64,000 nucleotides of DNA. It comes from Sunxiuqinia sp965230765 (GTDB lineage Bacteria; Bacteroidota; Bacteroidia; Bacteroidales; Prolixibacteraceae). The stretch covers positions 124,001 to 188,000 of the forward strand of contig CBDDLR010000001.1 in assembly GCA_965230765.1 (NCBI GenBank), given 5' to 3'. A model generated the notes under the pieces. The model was not told the origin of the DNA. It did not search any database and worked only from the letters and a program-made list of their open reading frames with translations. This document shows positions 52,113 to 60,805 of this stretch, piece after piece. Each line of letters begins with the position of its first letter. The stretch's first letter is position 1. The translations under genes were made by a program, and so were the position numbers.

Positions 52113-52493
52113 CTATTTTGCAAGTTTAGATTTAGCAGTTTTTACACTTTTAGCAAAAATTGCTATTAGCTCTTCATTTTCTTGCAAAACAGGTAAAATT
52201 TCATTTTCCCCAACTAGGGGTTTCCGAATTATAATCTTTAAACAAACTTTCGTTTCTCTTAATTCTTTAAGAATAATCTGAACTTTATGAATAAAGTCCT
52301 TTTGAGATTCTGCCGACTGAGCTTCACCATAATTTAATGCTGGTGAACTACTGCACCTTATTAACTGCCCCCCAATGTGATTGGCTAGTTTAGAATTTGG
52401 AAGAATTTCTTCGATTTCACTTACTCTAATAACAAAGTCAATTAATCGGTCTTCAAGATCAAACTTCTTATTTGGTTTTATTTCATTATTCAT
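52113..52493 (-). CDS. Four-helix bundle (S23/IVP-like) protein
   Basis: This 126-residue helical protein contains FDLEDRLIDFVIRVSEIEEI, NHIGGQLIRCSSSPALNYGEAQ and SAESQKDFIHKVQIILKELRE, the motifs of the small four-helix bundle family first seen in 23S rRNA intervening sequences and also in diversity-generating retroelements. No rRNA or reverse transcriptase is near. It lies between hisC and hisB on the same strand with gaps of 27 and 32 bases, so it is probably co-transcribed. A structural role in nucleic-acid binding is possible; nothing ties it to histidine. Confidence 0.88.
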   Translation of the reverse strand: MNNEIKPNKKFDLEDRLIDFVIRVSEIEEILPNSKLANHIGGQLIRCSSSPALNYGEAQSAESQKDFIHKVQIILKELRETKVCLKIIIRKPLVGENEILPVLQENEELIAIFAKSVKTAKSKLAK

Positions 52494-52520
52494 TATTGAG
52501 TATTGAATATTGGTTATTTC

Positions 52521-53552
52521 TTAAACTAGTTCCTGCAATTTATCCAACAATAGTTGATTTTCTTCCGAAGAACCGATCGTGATCCTCAAACTATCTTCAC
52601 ACAATGCCACTTTAGATCGATCACGAACGATAATCCCTCCTTCAACCAAATAGTTATATATTCCACGTGCATCATGCATTTTTACCAGAATAAAGTTTGC
52701 ATCAGATGGAAATACCTGAATAACAAATGGGAAACCAGAGAACAACTCAACCATCTTTTCTCGCTCTGCAACTAGGAGTTTCACCCAACTGTTTTTCTCT
52801 TTTTCCTGCTCAATCAATTCCAGCGCCTTTTGCTGAGTGAGCATATTAATATTGTACGGGTACTTAATTTTATTCAGAACAGAAATAAGCTGCTCTGAAG
52901 CAAAAGCCATCCCCAAGCGAATTCCAGCCATTCCCCAGGCTTTTGAGAATGTTTGCAAGATCACCAAATTATCATGGCGATCAATCTCGGGCAACAAACT
53001 CCCTTCAGGAGCAAAATCGATATATGCTTCATCCACAACCACTAAGCCATTAAAGTTCTGCACAACTTTCAACATTTCTTCTTTATTCAACAGGTTTCCG
53101 GTAGGATTATTCGGAGAACAAAGAAAAATCAGCTTGGTATTGTTATTCGATTCCTTCAACAATTTATCTGCATCAAAACCGTAATCTTCGTTTAACAGAA
53201 CCCTTCGAACTTCAACATGATTTATATCCGCAGAAACCTGATACATTCCGTAAGTAGGGTTGATGGTCACCACATTATCAACTCCCGGCTCACAAAAAGC
53301 CCTAAAAAGTAAATCGATTGGTTCATCACTTCCATTGCCAAGAAAGATTTGTTCAGGCTTGCAATTTCTCATTGCTGAAATTTTGCTTTTCACTTCCCAT
53401 TGTAGCGGATCCGGATAGCGATTGTAGGGCTCGTTAAACGGATTTTCGTTGGCATCCAGAAACACCATCGCTTCTCCTGTGTATTCATCCCGTGCTGAAG
53501 AATAAGGTTTTAGGTTTTTTATATTTTTTCTTAATAGCTTATCTAATTCCAT
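52521..53552 (-). CDS. hisC: Histidinol-phosphate aminotransferase
   Basis: This 343-residue PLP enzyme has FLDANENPFNEPYNRYPDPL at the N-terminus, NGSDEPIDLLFRAF, CSPNNPTGN, VVDEAYIDF and the PLP lysine in QTFSKAWGMAGIRLG. It converts imidazole acetol phosphate to histidinol phosphate. It is normal in length for the family. It is followed by the four-helix bundle gene, and the 71 bases between it and hisD hold no gene. Confidence 0.97.
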   Translation of the reverse strand: MELDKLLRKNIKNLKPYSSARDEYTGEAMVFLDANENPFNEPYNRYPDPLQWEVKSKISAMRNCKPEQIFLGNGSDEPIDLLFRAFCEPGVDNVVTINPTYGMYQVSADINHVEVRRVLLNEDYGFDADKLLKESNNNTKLIFLCSPNNPTGNLLNKEEMLKVVQNFNGLVVVDEAYIDFAPEGSLLPEIDRHDNLVILQTFSKAWGMAGIRLGMAFASEQLISVLNKIKYPYNINMLTQQKALELIEQEKEKNSWVKLLVAEREKMVELFSGFPFVIQVFPSDANFILVKMHDARGIYNYLVEGGIIVRDRSKVALCEDSLRITIGSSEENQLLLDKLQELV

Positions 53553-53623
53553 GTTGTAATATTTATAGAAGACGATTGAAAAAAAAGAATACTGTTAAAG
53601 ACTTTGTTTTGAATTCTTTTTTC

Positions 53624-54913
53624 TCAACTGTCCCCAATTGCCTTCAACCGAATAGTAACTGCATTTTTGTGTGCATCCAGTTCTTCTGCAGCTGCCATGG
53701 TCTCAATTACAGGACCAATATTTTTCAAACCTTTGGCAAATATTTCCTGGAAAGTAATTTTCTTCAAAAAACTGTCCGTATTCACTCCGCTGTATGAACG
53801 TGCCCATCCATTTGTCGGCAAGGTATGATTGGTGCCAGAAGCGTAGTCCCCTGCACTCTCCGGTGTGTAATCCCCAAGGAAAACCGATCCGGCATTGATA
53901 ATTTTTTCAGCAATGGTAAAATAACTTTCCATTGCAATAATCAAGTGCTCAGGTGCATATTCGTTAATCAGATCGATCATATCTTCTTCTTTATCAAACA
54001 CAATGGCCTGGCTGTTCTCAAGTGCCTTCAGTGCCACTTCTTTTCGTTTAAGATTTTGCAACTGATCAGCTACTGCTTTTTCAACTTCATCAACAAATTT
54101 ATTGCTTTTACAAACCAATACTACCTGACTATCAGCACCGTGTTCTGCCTGTGATAGTAAGTCGGCAGCAACAAATTCCGGATTTGCTGATTCATCGGCC
54201 ATCACAGCAACTTCCGACGGTCCTGCAGGCATATCAATAGCAACCCCATCAATACTCACCAACTGCTTGGCAGTCATAACATACTGGTTACCTGGGCCAA
54301 ATATCTTGTCCACCTTTGGAACTACATCTGCACCGTAAGCCATAGCTCCTATTGCCTGAACGCCACCCAGCTTAAAAACTTTTGTAACTCCAACAAGATT
54401 GGCTGCATATAAAATAGCAGGGTGAATCTGCCCCTCTTTATCGGGAGGGGAACACAACACAATCTCCTTGCAACCAACTAGCTTCGCTGGTATAGCCAGC
54501 ATTAACACACTTGAAAACAATGGAGCTGTTCCGCCCGGGATATACAATCCCACTTTTTCCATAGCGACGGGCTTTTGCCAACAGACAACTCCCGGACTCG
54601 TTTCGATCTTTTTAACTTCAGGCAACTGAGATCTATGGAACTTTTCAATGTTGGAAGCCGCAATCTTAATCGCTTCTTTAAGCTCATTATCCACACATTT
54701 ATTTGCACTGATGAATTCTTCTTCAGTCACTTCAAAGTTTCTGACAAAAGCCCCATCAAATTTTTCGGTGTATTTTCTCAATGCATGAACACCACTCGAT
54801 TGAATATCCTTCAGGATTATCTTTACTTTTTCTTCCAGCTCTGTGGCATCAAAAAGTGGTCGTTTTAAAATTTCATCCCATATTTCCCTTGCAGGGTTTG
54901 TGTATTTATTCAT
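53624..54913 (-). CDS. hisD: Histidinol dehydrogenase
   Basis: This 429-residue enzyme performs the last two oxidations to histidine. The zinc-binding region is seen in DLLSQAEHGADSQVVLVC, and YIPGGTAPLFSSVLMLAIPA, VQAIGAMAYG and FGPGNQYVMTAKQLV are family blocks; NHTLPTNGWARSYSG lies near the C-terminus. It starts with ATG at 54913, overlapping the transporter gene upstream by 4 bases, so translation is coupled. Confidence 0.97.
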   Translation of the reverse strand: MNKYTNPAREIWDEILKRPLFDATELEEKVKIILKDIQSSGVHALRKYTEKFDGAFVRNFEVTEEEFISANKCVDNELKEAIKIAASNIEKFHRSQLPEVKKIETSPGVVCWQKPVAMEKVGLYIPGGTAPLFSSVLMLAIPAKLVGCKEIVLCSPPDKEGQIHPAILYAANLVGVTKVFKLGGVQAIGAMAYGADVVPKVDKIFGPGNQYVMTAKQLVSIDGVAIDMPAGPSEVAVMADESANPEFVAADLLSQAEHGADSQVVLVCKSNKFVDEVEKAVADQLQNLKRKEVALKALENSQAIVFDKEEDMIDLINEYAPEHLIIAMESYFTIAEKIINAGSVFLGDYTPESAGDYASGTNHTLPTNGWARSYSGVNTDSFLKKITFQEIFAKGLKNIGPVIETMAAAEELDAHKNAVTIRLKAIGDS

Positions 54914-55809
54914 GAATTTATTCGTTTTTTGATCAATTTATTTTTGAGTGCAACTACATTCCCGGCCATCAAAAGCAGCACACCCACAATTCCTGTTATT
55001 TCCCATTTATACCCTTCAAAAAAAGTTGAGATTAGGAGAGCGATGGCAGGGGTAATCAGTGCAATGTAGACTGAACGATCAGGACCAATTTCCCCGAGCA
55101 ATTTCAAATATACCGAAAAAGCAATAATCGAACCGAATACGATCAGGTAGGCAAGCGACAACACATAGCTTGTCGACAAATCGAAGCTTATGGGCTTACC
55201 CAAGACAAGAACTGTAAAGAACATCATCAATCCACCATAAATCATAGCAAATGCATTAGCTTGAATGACAGGGATTTCTTTTTTCTGATTGTATGCAGAT
55301 GTAATGTTTCCAAGAGAAGCCATTACGATTCCGGCTAAACAAAGCAGAAGTGCCGAAATGGTATTGCGACCAAAAGAAAAGCTGGTTAAGTCATCTACAA
55401 ACATGAGCGCAGTTCCGGAAACCCCCAAAATGGCACCAACGATTACTTCCTTTCGCACAGGTCCTTTCAGCAAGATGGCATTGAAAAAGATATTTGTGAA
55501 AATAATTAATGAAAACAGGATGGCTACCAGACCGCTGGGTAGGAGCATCTCAGCCTCATACACAGACCAATAATTCAGACCAAACAAAGTAAGCCCCAAT
55601 ATTAACATGAGTCCGTGTTCTTTTGTATTAAATTTCAAATTTAGCCCTCTGATTTTACAAAAAGCCAACAAAAGAATTCCTGCGAACAAAAACCTCCAGC
55701 TTACCGACATCAACGGATCCACCTTACCAAGCTGAAACTTGATAACATACCAGGTTGAACCCCAAATCAAGGTCGGTATCAGAAACAATATGAAGGTTCT
55801 TGCTCTCAT
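54910..55809 (-). CDS. EamA/DMT-family transporter inside the his operon
   Basis: The protein is 299 residues long with ten hydrophobic segments and two EamA repeats. It starts RTFILFLIPTLIWGSTWYVIK and has the second repeat near ISALLLCLAGIVMASLGNI. Family members mostly export amino acids or other metabolites. It overlaps hisD by 4 bases at its 3' end and hisG by 1 base at its 5' end, so it is translated as part of the operon. Export of histidine or an intermediate is an attractive inference; the substrate is unknown. Confidence 0.92.
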   Translation of the reverse strand: MRARTFILFLIPTLIWGSTWYVIKFQLGKVDPLMSVSWRFLFAGILLLAFCKIRGLNLKFNTKEHGLMLILGLTLFGLNYWSVYEAEMLLPSGLVAILFSLIIFTNIFFNAILLKGPVRKEVIVGAILGVSGTALMFVDDLTSFSFGRNTISALLLCLAGIVMASLGNITSAYNQKKEIPVIQANAFAMIYGGLMMFFTVLVLGKPISFDLSTSYVLSLAYLIVFGSIIAFSVYLKLLGEIGPDRSVYIALITPAIALLISTFFEGYKWEITGIVGVLLLMAGNVVALKNKLIKKRINS

Positions 55810-56666
55810 TAAAATATCATTTTCTCAATTGGAACAACTAAAATACCTTGTGCTCCTGCTTCTTTCAGTTTGCCAATAATTTCCCAAAAATCATTTTCAC
55901 TAATTACCGAATGTAATGAACTCCATCCCGACTCAGCCAGTGGGGTAATTGTTGGGCTTTTCATTCCAGGTAAAATTGCTGAAATCTCTTCGATCTTTTC
56001 ATTGGGGGCATTCAATAAAATATACTTTTTGCCCTTTGCACGCTCCACTGATTCCATCCTGAAAATCAGGTCATCTAATATGGATTGCTTTTCTTCGGAT
56101 ATTTCTGATGGAGCTACTAAAACTGCCTCTGAATGCAGGGCAATTTCAACTTCTTTTAACCGGTTTGAAACCAAGGTTGAACCGGAACTAACAATGTCGA
56201 AAATGGCATCGGCTAGACCAATTCCCGGCGCAATTTCAACTGAACCTGAAATAACATGTACTTCAGCATTCACGTTGTTTTTATCCAAAAAGTCTTGCAA
56301 AATCACCGGGTAAGAAGTGGCAATCACTTTTCCTTCGAACCATTCGATACCCGGATACTCAATTGATTTTGGGATGGCCAGGCTTAAGCGGCATTTGCTA
56401 AAACCCAATCGCTTTACAATTTTAACATCCTTCTTCTTCTCAAGCATTTCGTTTTCGCCAACAATACCGATATCGGCAACTTTGTCTGCAACAGCTTGTG
56501 GGATGTCATCATCACGAAGGAACAATGCCTCAAGCGGAAAATTCTTTGATTCTGCTAACAGTTTACGTTTCCCAACAGGTAGTTTGATCCCAGCTTCTTC
56601 AATCAGTTTCATGGAATCTTCATTTAACCTGCCTTTTGTTTGAATAGCAATTCTCAATTTTGTCAT
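55809..56666 (-). CDS. hisG: ATP phosphoribosyltransferase, long form
   Basis: This 285-residue enzyme makes the first committed step. It starts with KLRIAIQTKGRLNEDSMKL, and has LRDDDIPQAVADKVADIGIVG and IATSYPVILQDFL, then VSSGSTLVSNRLKEV which binds PRPP. The last 80 residues form the ACT-like regulatory domain of the long HisG form, which is feedback inhibited by histidine. The start at 56666 lies 20 bases after the attenuator terminator at 56686-56711. Confidence 0.97.
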   Translation of the reverse strand: MTKLRIAIQTKGRLNEDSMKLIEEAGIKLPVGKRKLLAESKNFPLEALFLRDDDIPQAVADKVADIGIVGENEMLEKKKDVKIVKRLGFSKCRLSLAIPKSIEYPGIEWFEGKVIATSYPVILQDFLDKNNVNAEVHVISGSVEIAPGIGLADAIFDIVSSGSTLVSNRLKEVEIALHSEAVLVAPSEISEEKQSILDDLIFRMESVERAKGKKYILLNAPNEKIEEISAILPGMKSPTITPLAESGWSSLHSVISENDFWEIIGKLKEAGAQGILVVPIEKMIF

Positions 56667-56685
56667 TTTATTTTTGATAATAAAA

Positions 56686-56711
56686 AAAGGCCTACCTTCC
56701 GGTAAGCCTTT
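56686..56711 (-). terminator. Intrinsic terminator of the his attenuator
   Basis: On the minus strand an 11-base stem with one G-T pair and a GGAA loop is followed by a run of seven T. It lies between the leader peptide and the hisG start, where attenuator terminators are found. The 3' arm bases GGTAGGC are repeated exactly at the leader stop codon. Confidence 0.85.
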
Positions 56712-56753
56712 CTTTGAGTTAATATTTTAGTTTTTAAACAATATAATCCCAGC

Positions 56754-56810
56754 CTACCAATAATTAGGTTTAAAATGATGATGGCCGTGATGTGTGTTGT
56801 TTAAAGTCAT
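56754..56810 (-). CDS. His operon leader peptide (18 residues, His-rich)
   Basis: A short frame on the minus strand, ATG at 56810 to TAG at 56754, encodes MTLNNTHHGHHHFKPNYW. Five of the 18 codons are histidine, packed in HHGHHH. It precedes a terminator and hisG, and its stop codon overlaps a segment that can pair with the terminator 5' arm. This is the arrangement of classical his leader peptides: low charged tRNA-His would stall the ribosome at the His codons. It is not homologous at sequence level to the enterobacterial leader. Too short for standard gene calls. Confidence 0.85.
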   Translation of the reverse strand: MTLNNTHHGHHHFKPNYW

Positions 56811-56831
56811 GTCTTATTTTTAATTCCTGTG

Positions 56832-56862
56832 CAAGTATAACGATAAATTGATTGTATGCAAA
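56832..56862 (-). promoter_or_regulatory. his operon promoter (TTTG-N19-TATACTTG)
   Basis: On the minus strand TTTG at 56862-56859 is followed after exactly 19 bases by TATACTTG at 56839-56832, one mismatch from the Bacteroidota -7 consensus TAnnTTTG. It lies 21 bases before the leader peptide ATG. A transcript from here would carry the leader peptide and the attenuator. Confidence 0.65.
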
Positions 56863-56911
56863 AAGAATGATTATTATTTTATAATTAATTCGCGAATATT
56901 TATCCAATTTG

Positions 56912-58069
56912 TTAGTCAAACATATCTTTCATCTTCTCAAAAAAGCTTCTATCGCCCGAACCAGGTTTGTACTGAAAGTTTTCTGATTCCTGAAGTTTTT
57001 GAAGCATTTTGCGTTCTTCGGAAGTAACTTTTTTGGGTGCCCATGCATGAATACGAACCAGCAAATCCCCTTTGCCATATCCGTTAACATCTGGCAAACC
57101 TTTTCCTCGCAAACGAAGAATTTTCTCAGGCTGGGTACCTTCTTCAATCTTCACCTTCACTTTACTTTCTACCGTTGGTATTTCAGCTGTTGTTCCCAAA
57201 ACAAAATCTGGCAGGCTCAAAAATAAATTGTAGATCAGGTTGTTGCCGTCACGAATTAGCTCTGGATGGGATTCTTCATGAATAACAACCAACAGGTCGC
57301 CATTCACACCGCCCCGTCTTCCGGCATTTCCTTTTCCGGAAACATTCAATTGCATGCCTTCAGCAACACCTGCGGGAATGTTGATTGAAACAACTTCTTC
57401 CTCACGAACAACACCTTCTCCGTGACATGCAGTACATTTATTTTTAATTATTTGCCCTTCGCCATTACAGGTTGGACAAGTGGTTGTCTGCTGCATCTGT
57501 CCAAGCAATGTGTTGGTTACCCGTGTAACATGACCGCTACCGTGACAAGTTGGACAGGTTGTATAATCAGAACCACCTTCTGCTCCTGTTCCGTTACAAC
57601 TTTCACAAGGTTTGTATTTTTTTAGCTTAAGTTTTTTCTCCACACCATTGGCTACTTCCTGAAGGTTAAGCGTAACTTTTACACGTAGGTCAGAGCCTCG
57701 GTGAACACGACGACCGCCACGACTTCTAGAGCCGCCCCCAAAACCACCGAAACCACCAAAACCACCTCCGAAAATATCGCCAAACATAGAAAAGATGTCG
57801 TCCATCGACATATCATGCTGACCAAAACCGCCACCAGCAGCGCCGCCAACACCAGCATGTCCAAACTGGTCGTAACGCTGACGTTTTTCAGGGTTGCTCA
57901 GTACTTCATAAGCTTCAGCTGCTTCCTTGAACTTCTCCTCAGCTTCTTTATCCCCTGGGTTTTTGTCTGGGTGATATTGAAGTGCTTTTTTACGGTAAGC
58001 TTTCTTAATTTCTTCGGCCGATGCCCCCTTACTAACTTCTAATATTTCGTAAAAATCTCTTTTGGTCAT
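56912..58069 (-). CDS. dnaJ: Chaperone protein DnaJ
   Basis: This 385-residue Hsp40 has a J domain with KKAYRKKALQYHPDKNPGD (HPD motif), a Gly/Phe-rich linker (about 80-115), and four zinc-binding repeats CESCNGTG, CPTCHGSG, CPTCNGEG and CTACHGEG, then the two beta-sandwich substrate domains. It delivers clients to DnaK and stimulates its ATPase. It lies 18 bases after grpE, the common heat-shock pair. Its 3' end is 50 bases from the his promoter. Confidence 0.98.
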   Translation of the reverse strand: MTKRDFYEILEVSKGASAEEIKKAYRKKALQYHPDKNPGDKEAEEKFKEAAEAYEVLSNPEKRQRYDQFGHAGVGGAAGGGFGQHDMSMDDIFSMFGDIFGGGFGGFGGFGGGSRSRGGRRVHRGSDLRVKVTLNLQEVANGVEKKLKLKKYKPCESCNGTGAEGGSDYTTCPTCHGSGHVTRVTNTLLGQMQQTTTCPTCNGEGQIIKNKCTACHGEGVVREEEVVSINIPAGVAEGMQLNVSGKGNAGRRGGVNGDLLVVIHEESHPELIRDGNNLIYNLFLSLPDFVLGTTAEIPTVESKVKVKIEEGTQPEKILRLRGKGLPDVNGYGKGDLLVRIHAWAPKKVTSEERKMLQKLQESENFQYKPGSGDRSFFEKMKDMFD

Positions 58070-58087
58070 GGTTGTTTTTCCTTTCGT

Positions 58088-58684
58088 TTATTCGCCAATT
58101 ACCACTTTTGAAAAGCGAATAACTTTATCATTCAGCGTGTATCCTTTTTGAACAACATCAACTACTTTACCTTTCAGTTCTTCTGTTGGAGCTGGAATTT
58201 TTGTAATTGCTTCATGCAAGTCCAAATCAAAATCCTGCTCTTTCGCTTCAATTTCTTTAATCCCATTCTGTGTCAGGAAGTCCTGGAATTTTGTGTAGAT
58301 CAAGTTAATTCCTTGTTTCAGCGGATTATCATCTTCCATCTCCTCGAAAGCTGTCAATGCTCTTTCAAAATCATCAATAACCGGAAGAATATTTGAAAGC
58401 ACACTTTCGCCGCCAGTTTTCACCAATTCCATCTTTTCTTTCAACGTACGTTTCCTGAAATTGTCAAACTCTGCCTGCAAACGAACATGCTTGTCTTTTA
58501 TGTCAGCTAATTCTTCTTCCAACTTTTTAATTTTAGCTTCTGATTTATCTTTTTTCGATTTCTTTTTTTCTTCTTTATTCTCTTCAGCTTCTGCCTCTGT
58601 CCCTGCTACAGGTTGTTCTTCAAGCTCTTGATTCTCTTTTACCTCTTCCACTTCTTGTTCTTTTTTAATTTTTTCTTCTGCCAT
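58088..58684 (-). CDS. grpE: Nucleotide exchange factor GrpE
   Basis: The frame is open from 58741, but the ATG at 58684 gives the usual start MAEEKIKKEQEVEEVKE, so I choose it (198 residues). A long acidic, then Lys-rich coiled N-terminus is followed by the dimerising helix LRLQ-type segment (VRLQAEFDNFRKRTLKEK) and the beta domain, with DFDLDLHEAITKIPAP and VVQKGYTLNDKVIRFSKV. It releases ADP from DnaK. It is coupled to dnaJ. Confidence 0.96.
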   Translation of the reverse strand: MAEEKIKKEQEVEEVKENQELEEQPVAGTEAEAEENKEEKKKSKKDKSEAKIKKLEEELADIKDKHVRLQAEFDNFRKRTLKEKMELVKTGGESVLSNILPVIDDFERALTAFEEMEDDNPLKQGINLIYTKFQDFLTQNGIKEIEAKEQDFDLDLHEAITKIPAPTEELKGKVVDVVQKGYTLNDKVIRFSKVVIGE

Positions 58685-58796
58685 TTTAAAGCGGTTTAAA
58701 TTAACGGTTTGACAGTTAACAAAAATGTTGCCATTTGACATTCAAGGACAATTTGACATTCATTTTTTATAATTGCTGCCAAAAGTAAAAAAAGAA

Positions 58797-58818
58797 AGGC
58801 AGCACTCATGTACTGCCT
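58797..58818 (-). terminator. Intrinsic terminator after the TlpA-like gene
   Basis: On the minus strand a 9-base stem with one G-T pair and an ATGA loop is followed by a T-rich tract. It starts 26 bases after the stop of the TlpA-like gene at 58844. Confidence 0.75.
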
Positions 58819-58843
58819 GCCTGAAATCCATCAAGTTGTATCG

Positions 58844-59368
58844 TTATTTTAATAATTGCTTAAGAGTTGCTTCAAGCTTCGCACCTCTAAGATTCTTGGC
58901 AACAATTACCCCATCGCCATCAATCAGGAAATTAGAAGGGATACCCCTTACACGATATACTGCGGCATGTCTTGAATTCCAGCCTTTTAAATCGCTCACG
59001 TGATATTTCCATGAAAGCCCATCGGCTTTAATTGCTCTTTCCCAGGCAGCCTTATTGTTATCCAATGAAACACCAAAAATGGTAAAGCCATTTCCGTTTT
59101 TAAAGGCTTTATCTTTATATTCTTCATAAGCTGAAACAACATGAGGGTTTTCCCTTCTACAAGGGGGACACCAGGAAGCCCAAAAGTCAATCAACACATA
59201 CTTTCCTTTCAAGTCGGAAAGTTTCATTTCATCACCATCATTCGATTGCTCAATAATATTGGGAGCTTTATCTCCAATCTCAATTCCTGTTTTTGGTTCA
59301 TTGCCTGCAAATACAGAAGCAGAAACTGCCAAAAACAACAACAGCGTGTTAAGCATAATTTTTCTCAT
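58844..59368 (-). CDS. TlpA-like periplasmic thioredoxin-domain protein
   Basis: This 174-residue protein has a signal peptide (LNTLLLFLAVSASVFAGN) and a TlpA/ResA-type domain with IDFWASWCPPCRRENPH (CPPC) and cis-Pro region VRGIPSNFLIDGDG. It has the standard length of small ResA/TlpA proteins and should act as a thiol-disulfide reductase in the periplasm, possibly in cytochrome maturation. It is the sixth thioredoxin-domain protein of this type in the window. Confidence 0.93.
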   Translation of the reverse strand: MRKIMLNTLLLFLAVSASVFAGNEPKTGIEIGDKAPNIIEQSNDGDEMKLSDLKGKYVLIDFWASWCPPCRRENPHVVSAYEEYKDKAFKNGNGFTIFGVSLDNNKAAWERAIKADGLSWKYHVSDLKGWNSRHAAVYRVRGIPSNFLIDGDGVIVAKNLRGAKLEATLKQLLK

Positions 59369-59473
59369 TACATTCTAATTTTAAGTTCTTCCTACAATGA
59401 TAACAAGGGAACAAACCAAAGATTGTCGGGTAGATGACGAATTTGAAAATATTAACAAATTCCGAGAAAAAAC

Positions 59474-60781
59474 TTAATCAATACGGCTAATGTTTGCACC
59501 AATGGCGTTAAGTCGCTCATCGATTTTTTCATAGCCCCGGTCAATTTGTTCAATGTTGAATATTTTGCTTTTCCCTTGAGCAGATAAGGCAGCAATCAAC
59601 AAAGCAACCCCGGCACGTATATCGGGAGATGACATGGTTGTTCCTCGAAGCTGATGCTTCTTATTTAAGCCAATAACCGTTGCCCGGTGCGGATCACAAA
59701 GTATAATTTGCGCACCCATGTCGATCAGTTTATCGACAAAGAATAAGCGGCTTTCAAACATTTTCTGATGAATGAGCACACTCCCGTTTGCCTGGGTGGC
59801 AACCACAAGGAAGATACTCAACAAGTCAGGTGTTAATCCAGGCCAGGGGGCATCTGCAATGGTCATAATCGAGCCATCAATGAAGGTTTCAATTTCATAT
59901 TCTTCCTGAGCAGGAACAAAAATATCGTCGGCCCTTTTTTCAATTTGAATACCCAATCGCTTAAATGAATCAGGAATAATACCCAGGTGTTCAATCCCTG
60001 CATTTGGAATGGTAATCTCGGAACCTGTCATTGCTGCCAGGCCTATAAAACTGCCCACCTCAATCATATCCGGCAGCACCTGATGCTTACATCCATTTAA
60101 ACTGCCAACCCCTTCAATCGTCAACAGGTTTGAGCCAATCCCCTGAATTTTAGCCCCCATGCAAGTAAGCATCCCACATAGTTGTTGGAGATAAGGTTCG
60201 CAAGCAGCATTGTAAATGGTTGTTGTTCCTTCTGCCATTACTGCGGCCATTAAAATATTTGCAGTACCGGTGACTGATGCTTCATCGAGCAACATGTAGC
60301 AGCCTTTTAACTTCGAAGTTTCAACGGAAAAGAAGTGCTTTTCAACGTCAAAATTGAATTGTGCTCCTAGCTTTTGCAAGCCTACAAAATGAGTATCTAA
60401 CCTGCGGCGGCCAATTTTATCACCACCTGGCTGAGGAATGTAAGCTCTTCCAAACCGAGCCAAAAGCGGTCCAACAATCATGATTGATCCACGAAGGCGA
60501 GCAGCCTGTTTTGCAAACTGTTCGGTCTGCATGTAATCCAGGTTTATAGCATCTGCCTGGAAACGGTATGAGCCACGCTCCAGTCGTTCCGTTTTGACGC
60601 CTAACTCGCCAAGGATTTCAATCAGTTTTAATACATCCCTGATTTCAGGAATATTTGAAATGTGAACCTCCTGATCAGTAAGCAATACTGCGCAAAGAAT
60701 TTGAAGGGCTTCATTTTTAGCACCTTGAGGCTGCAATTGCCCATTTAACTTTCTTCCGCCTTCAATTTGAAAAGTTGACAT
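59474..60781 (-). CDS. murA: UDP-N-acetylglucosamine 1-carboxyvinyltransferase with Asp in the catalytic loop
   Basis: This 435-residue EPSP-synthase-like enzyme starts peptidoglycan synthesis. QGAKNEALQILCAVLL is the substrate Lys-Asn region. The flexible loop reads QPGGDKIGRRRLDTHF, where the catalytic cysteine of E. coli MurA (Cys115, in GGCTIGARP) is replaced by Asp121. Fosfomycin alkylates that Cys, and Asp-type enzymes are known to be insensitive. The remaining blocks (ASVTGTANILMAAV, DMIEVGSFIGLAAMTG) are normal. It is downstream of the DUF4290 gene by 24 bases. Confidence 0.96.
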   Translation of the reverse strand: MSTFQIEGGRKLNGQLQPQGAKNEALQILCAVLLTDQEVHISNIPEIRDVLKLIEILGELGVKTERLERGSYRFQADAINLDYMQTEQFAKQAARLRGSIMIVGPLLARFGRAYIPQPGGDKIGRRRLDTHFVGLQKLGAQFNFDVEKHFFSVETSKLKGCYMLLDEASVTGTANILMAAVMAEGTTTIYNAACEPYLQQLCGMLTCMGAKIQGIGSNLLTIEGVGSLNGCKHQVLPDMIEVGSFIGLAAMTGSEITIPNAGIEHLGIIPDSFKRLGIQIEKRADDIFVPAQEEYEIETFIDGSIMTIADAPWPGLTPDLLSIFLVVATQANGSVLIHQKMFESRLFFVDKLIDMGAQIILCDPHRATVIGLNKKHQLRGTTMSSPDIRAGVALLIAALSAQGKSKIFNIEQIDRGYEKIDERLNAIGANISRID

Positions 60782-60805
60782 GACTAAGGGGATTTATTAG
60801 TCGTA

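Noticed and set aside
53825..54154. A 109-residue open frame on the plus strand
   Set aside because: It is antisense to hisD. Composition and lack of a recognisable domain indicate a shadow.
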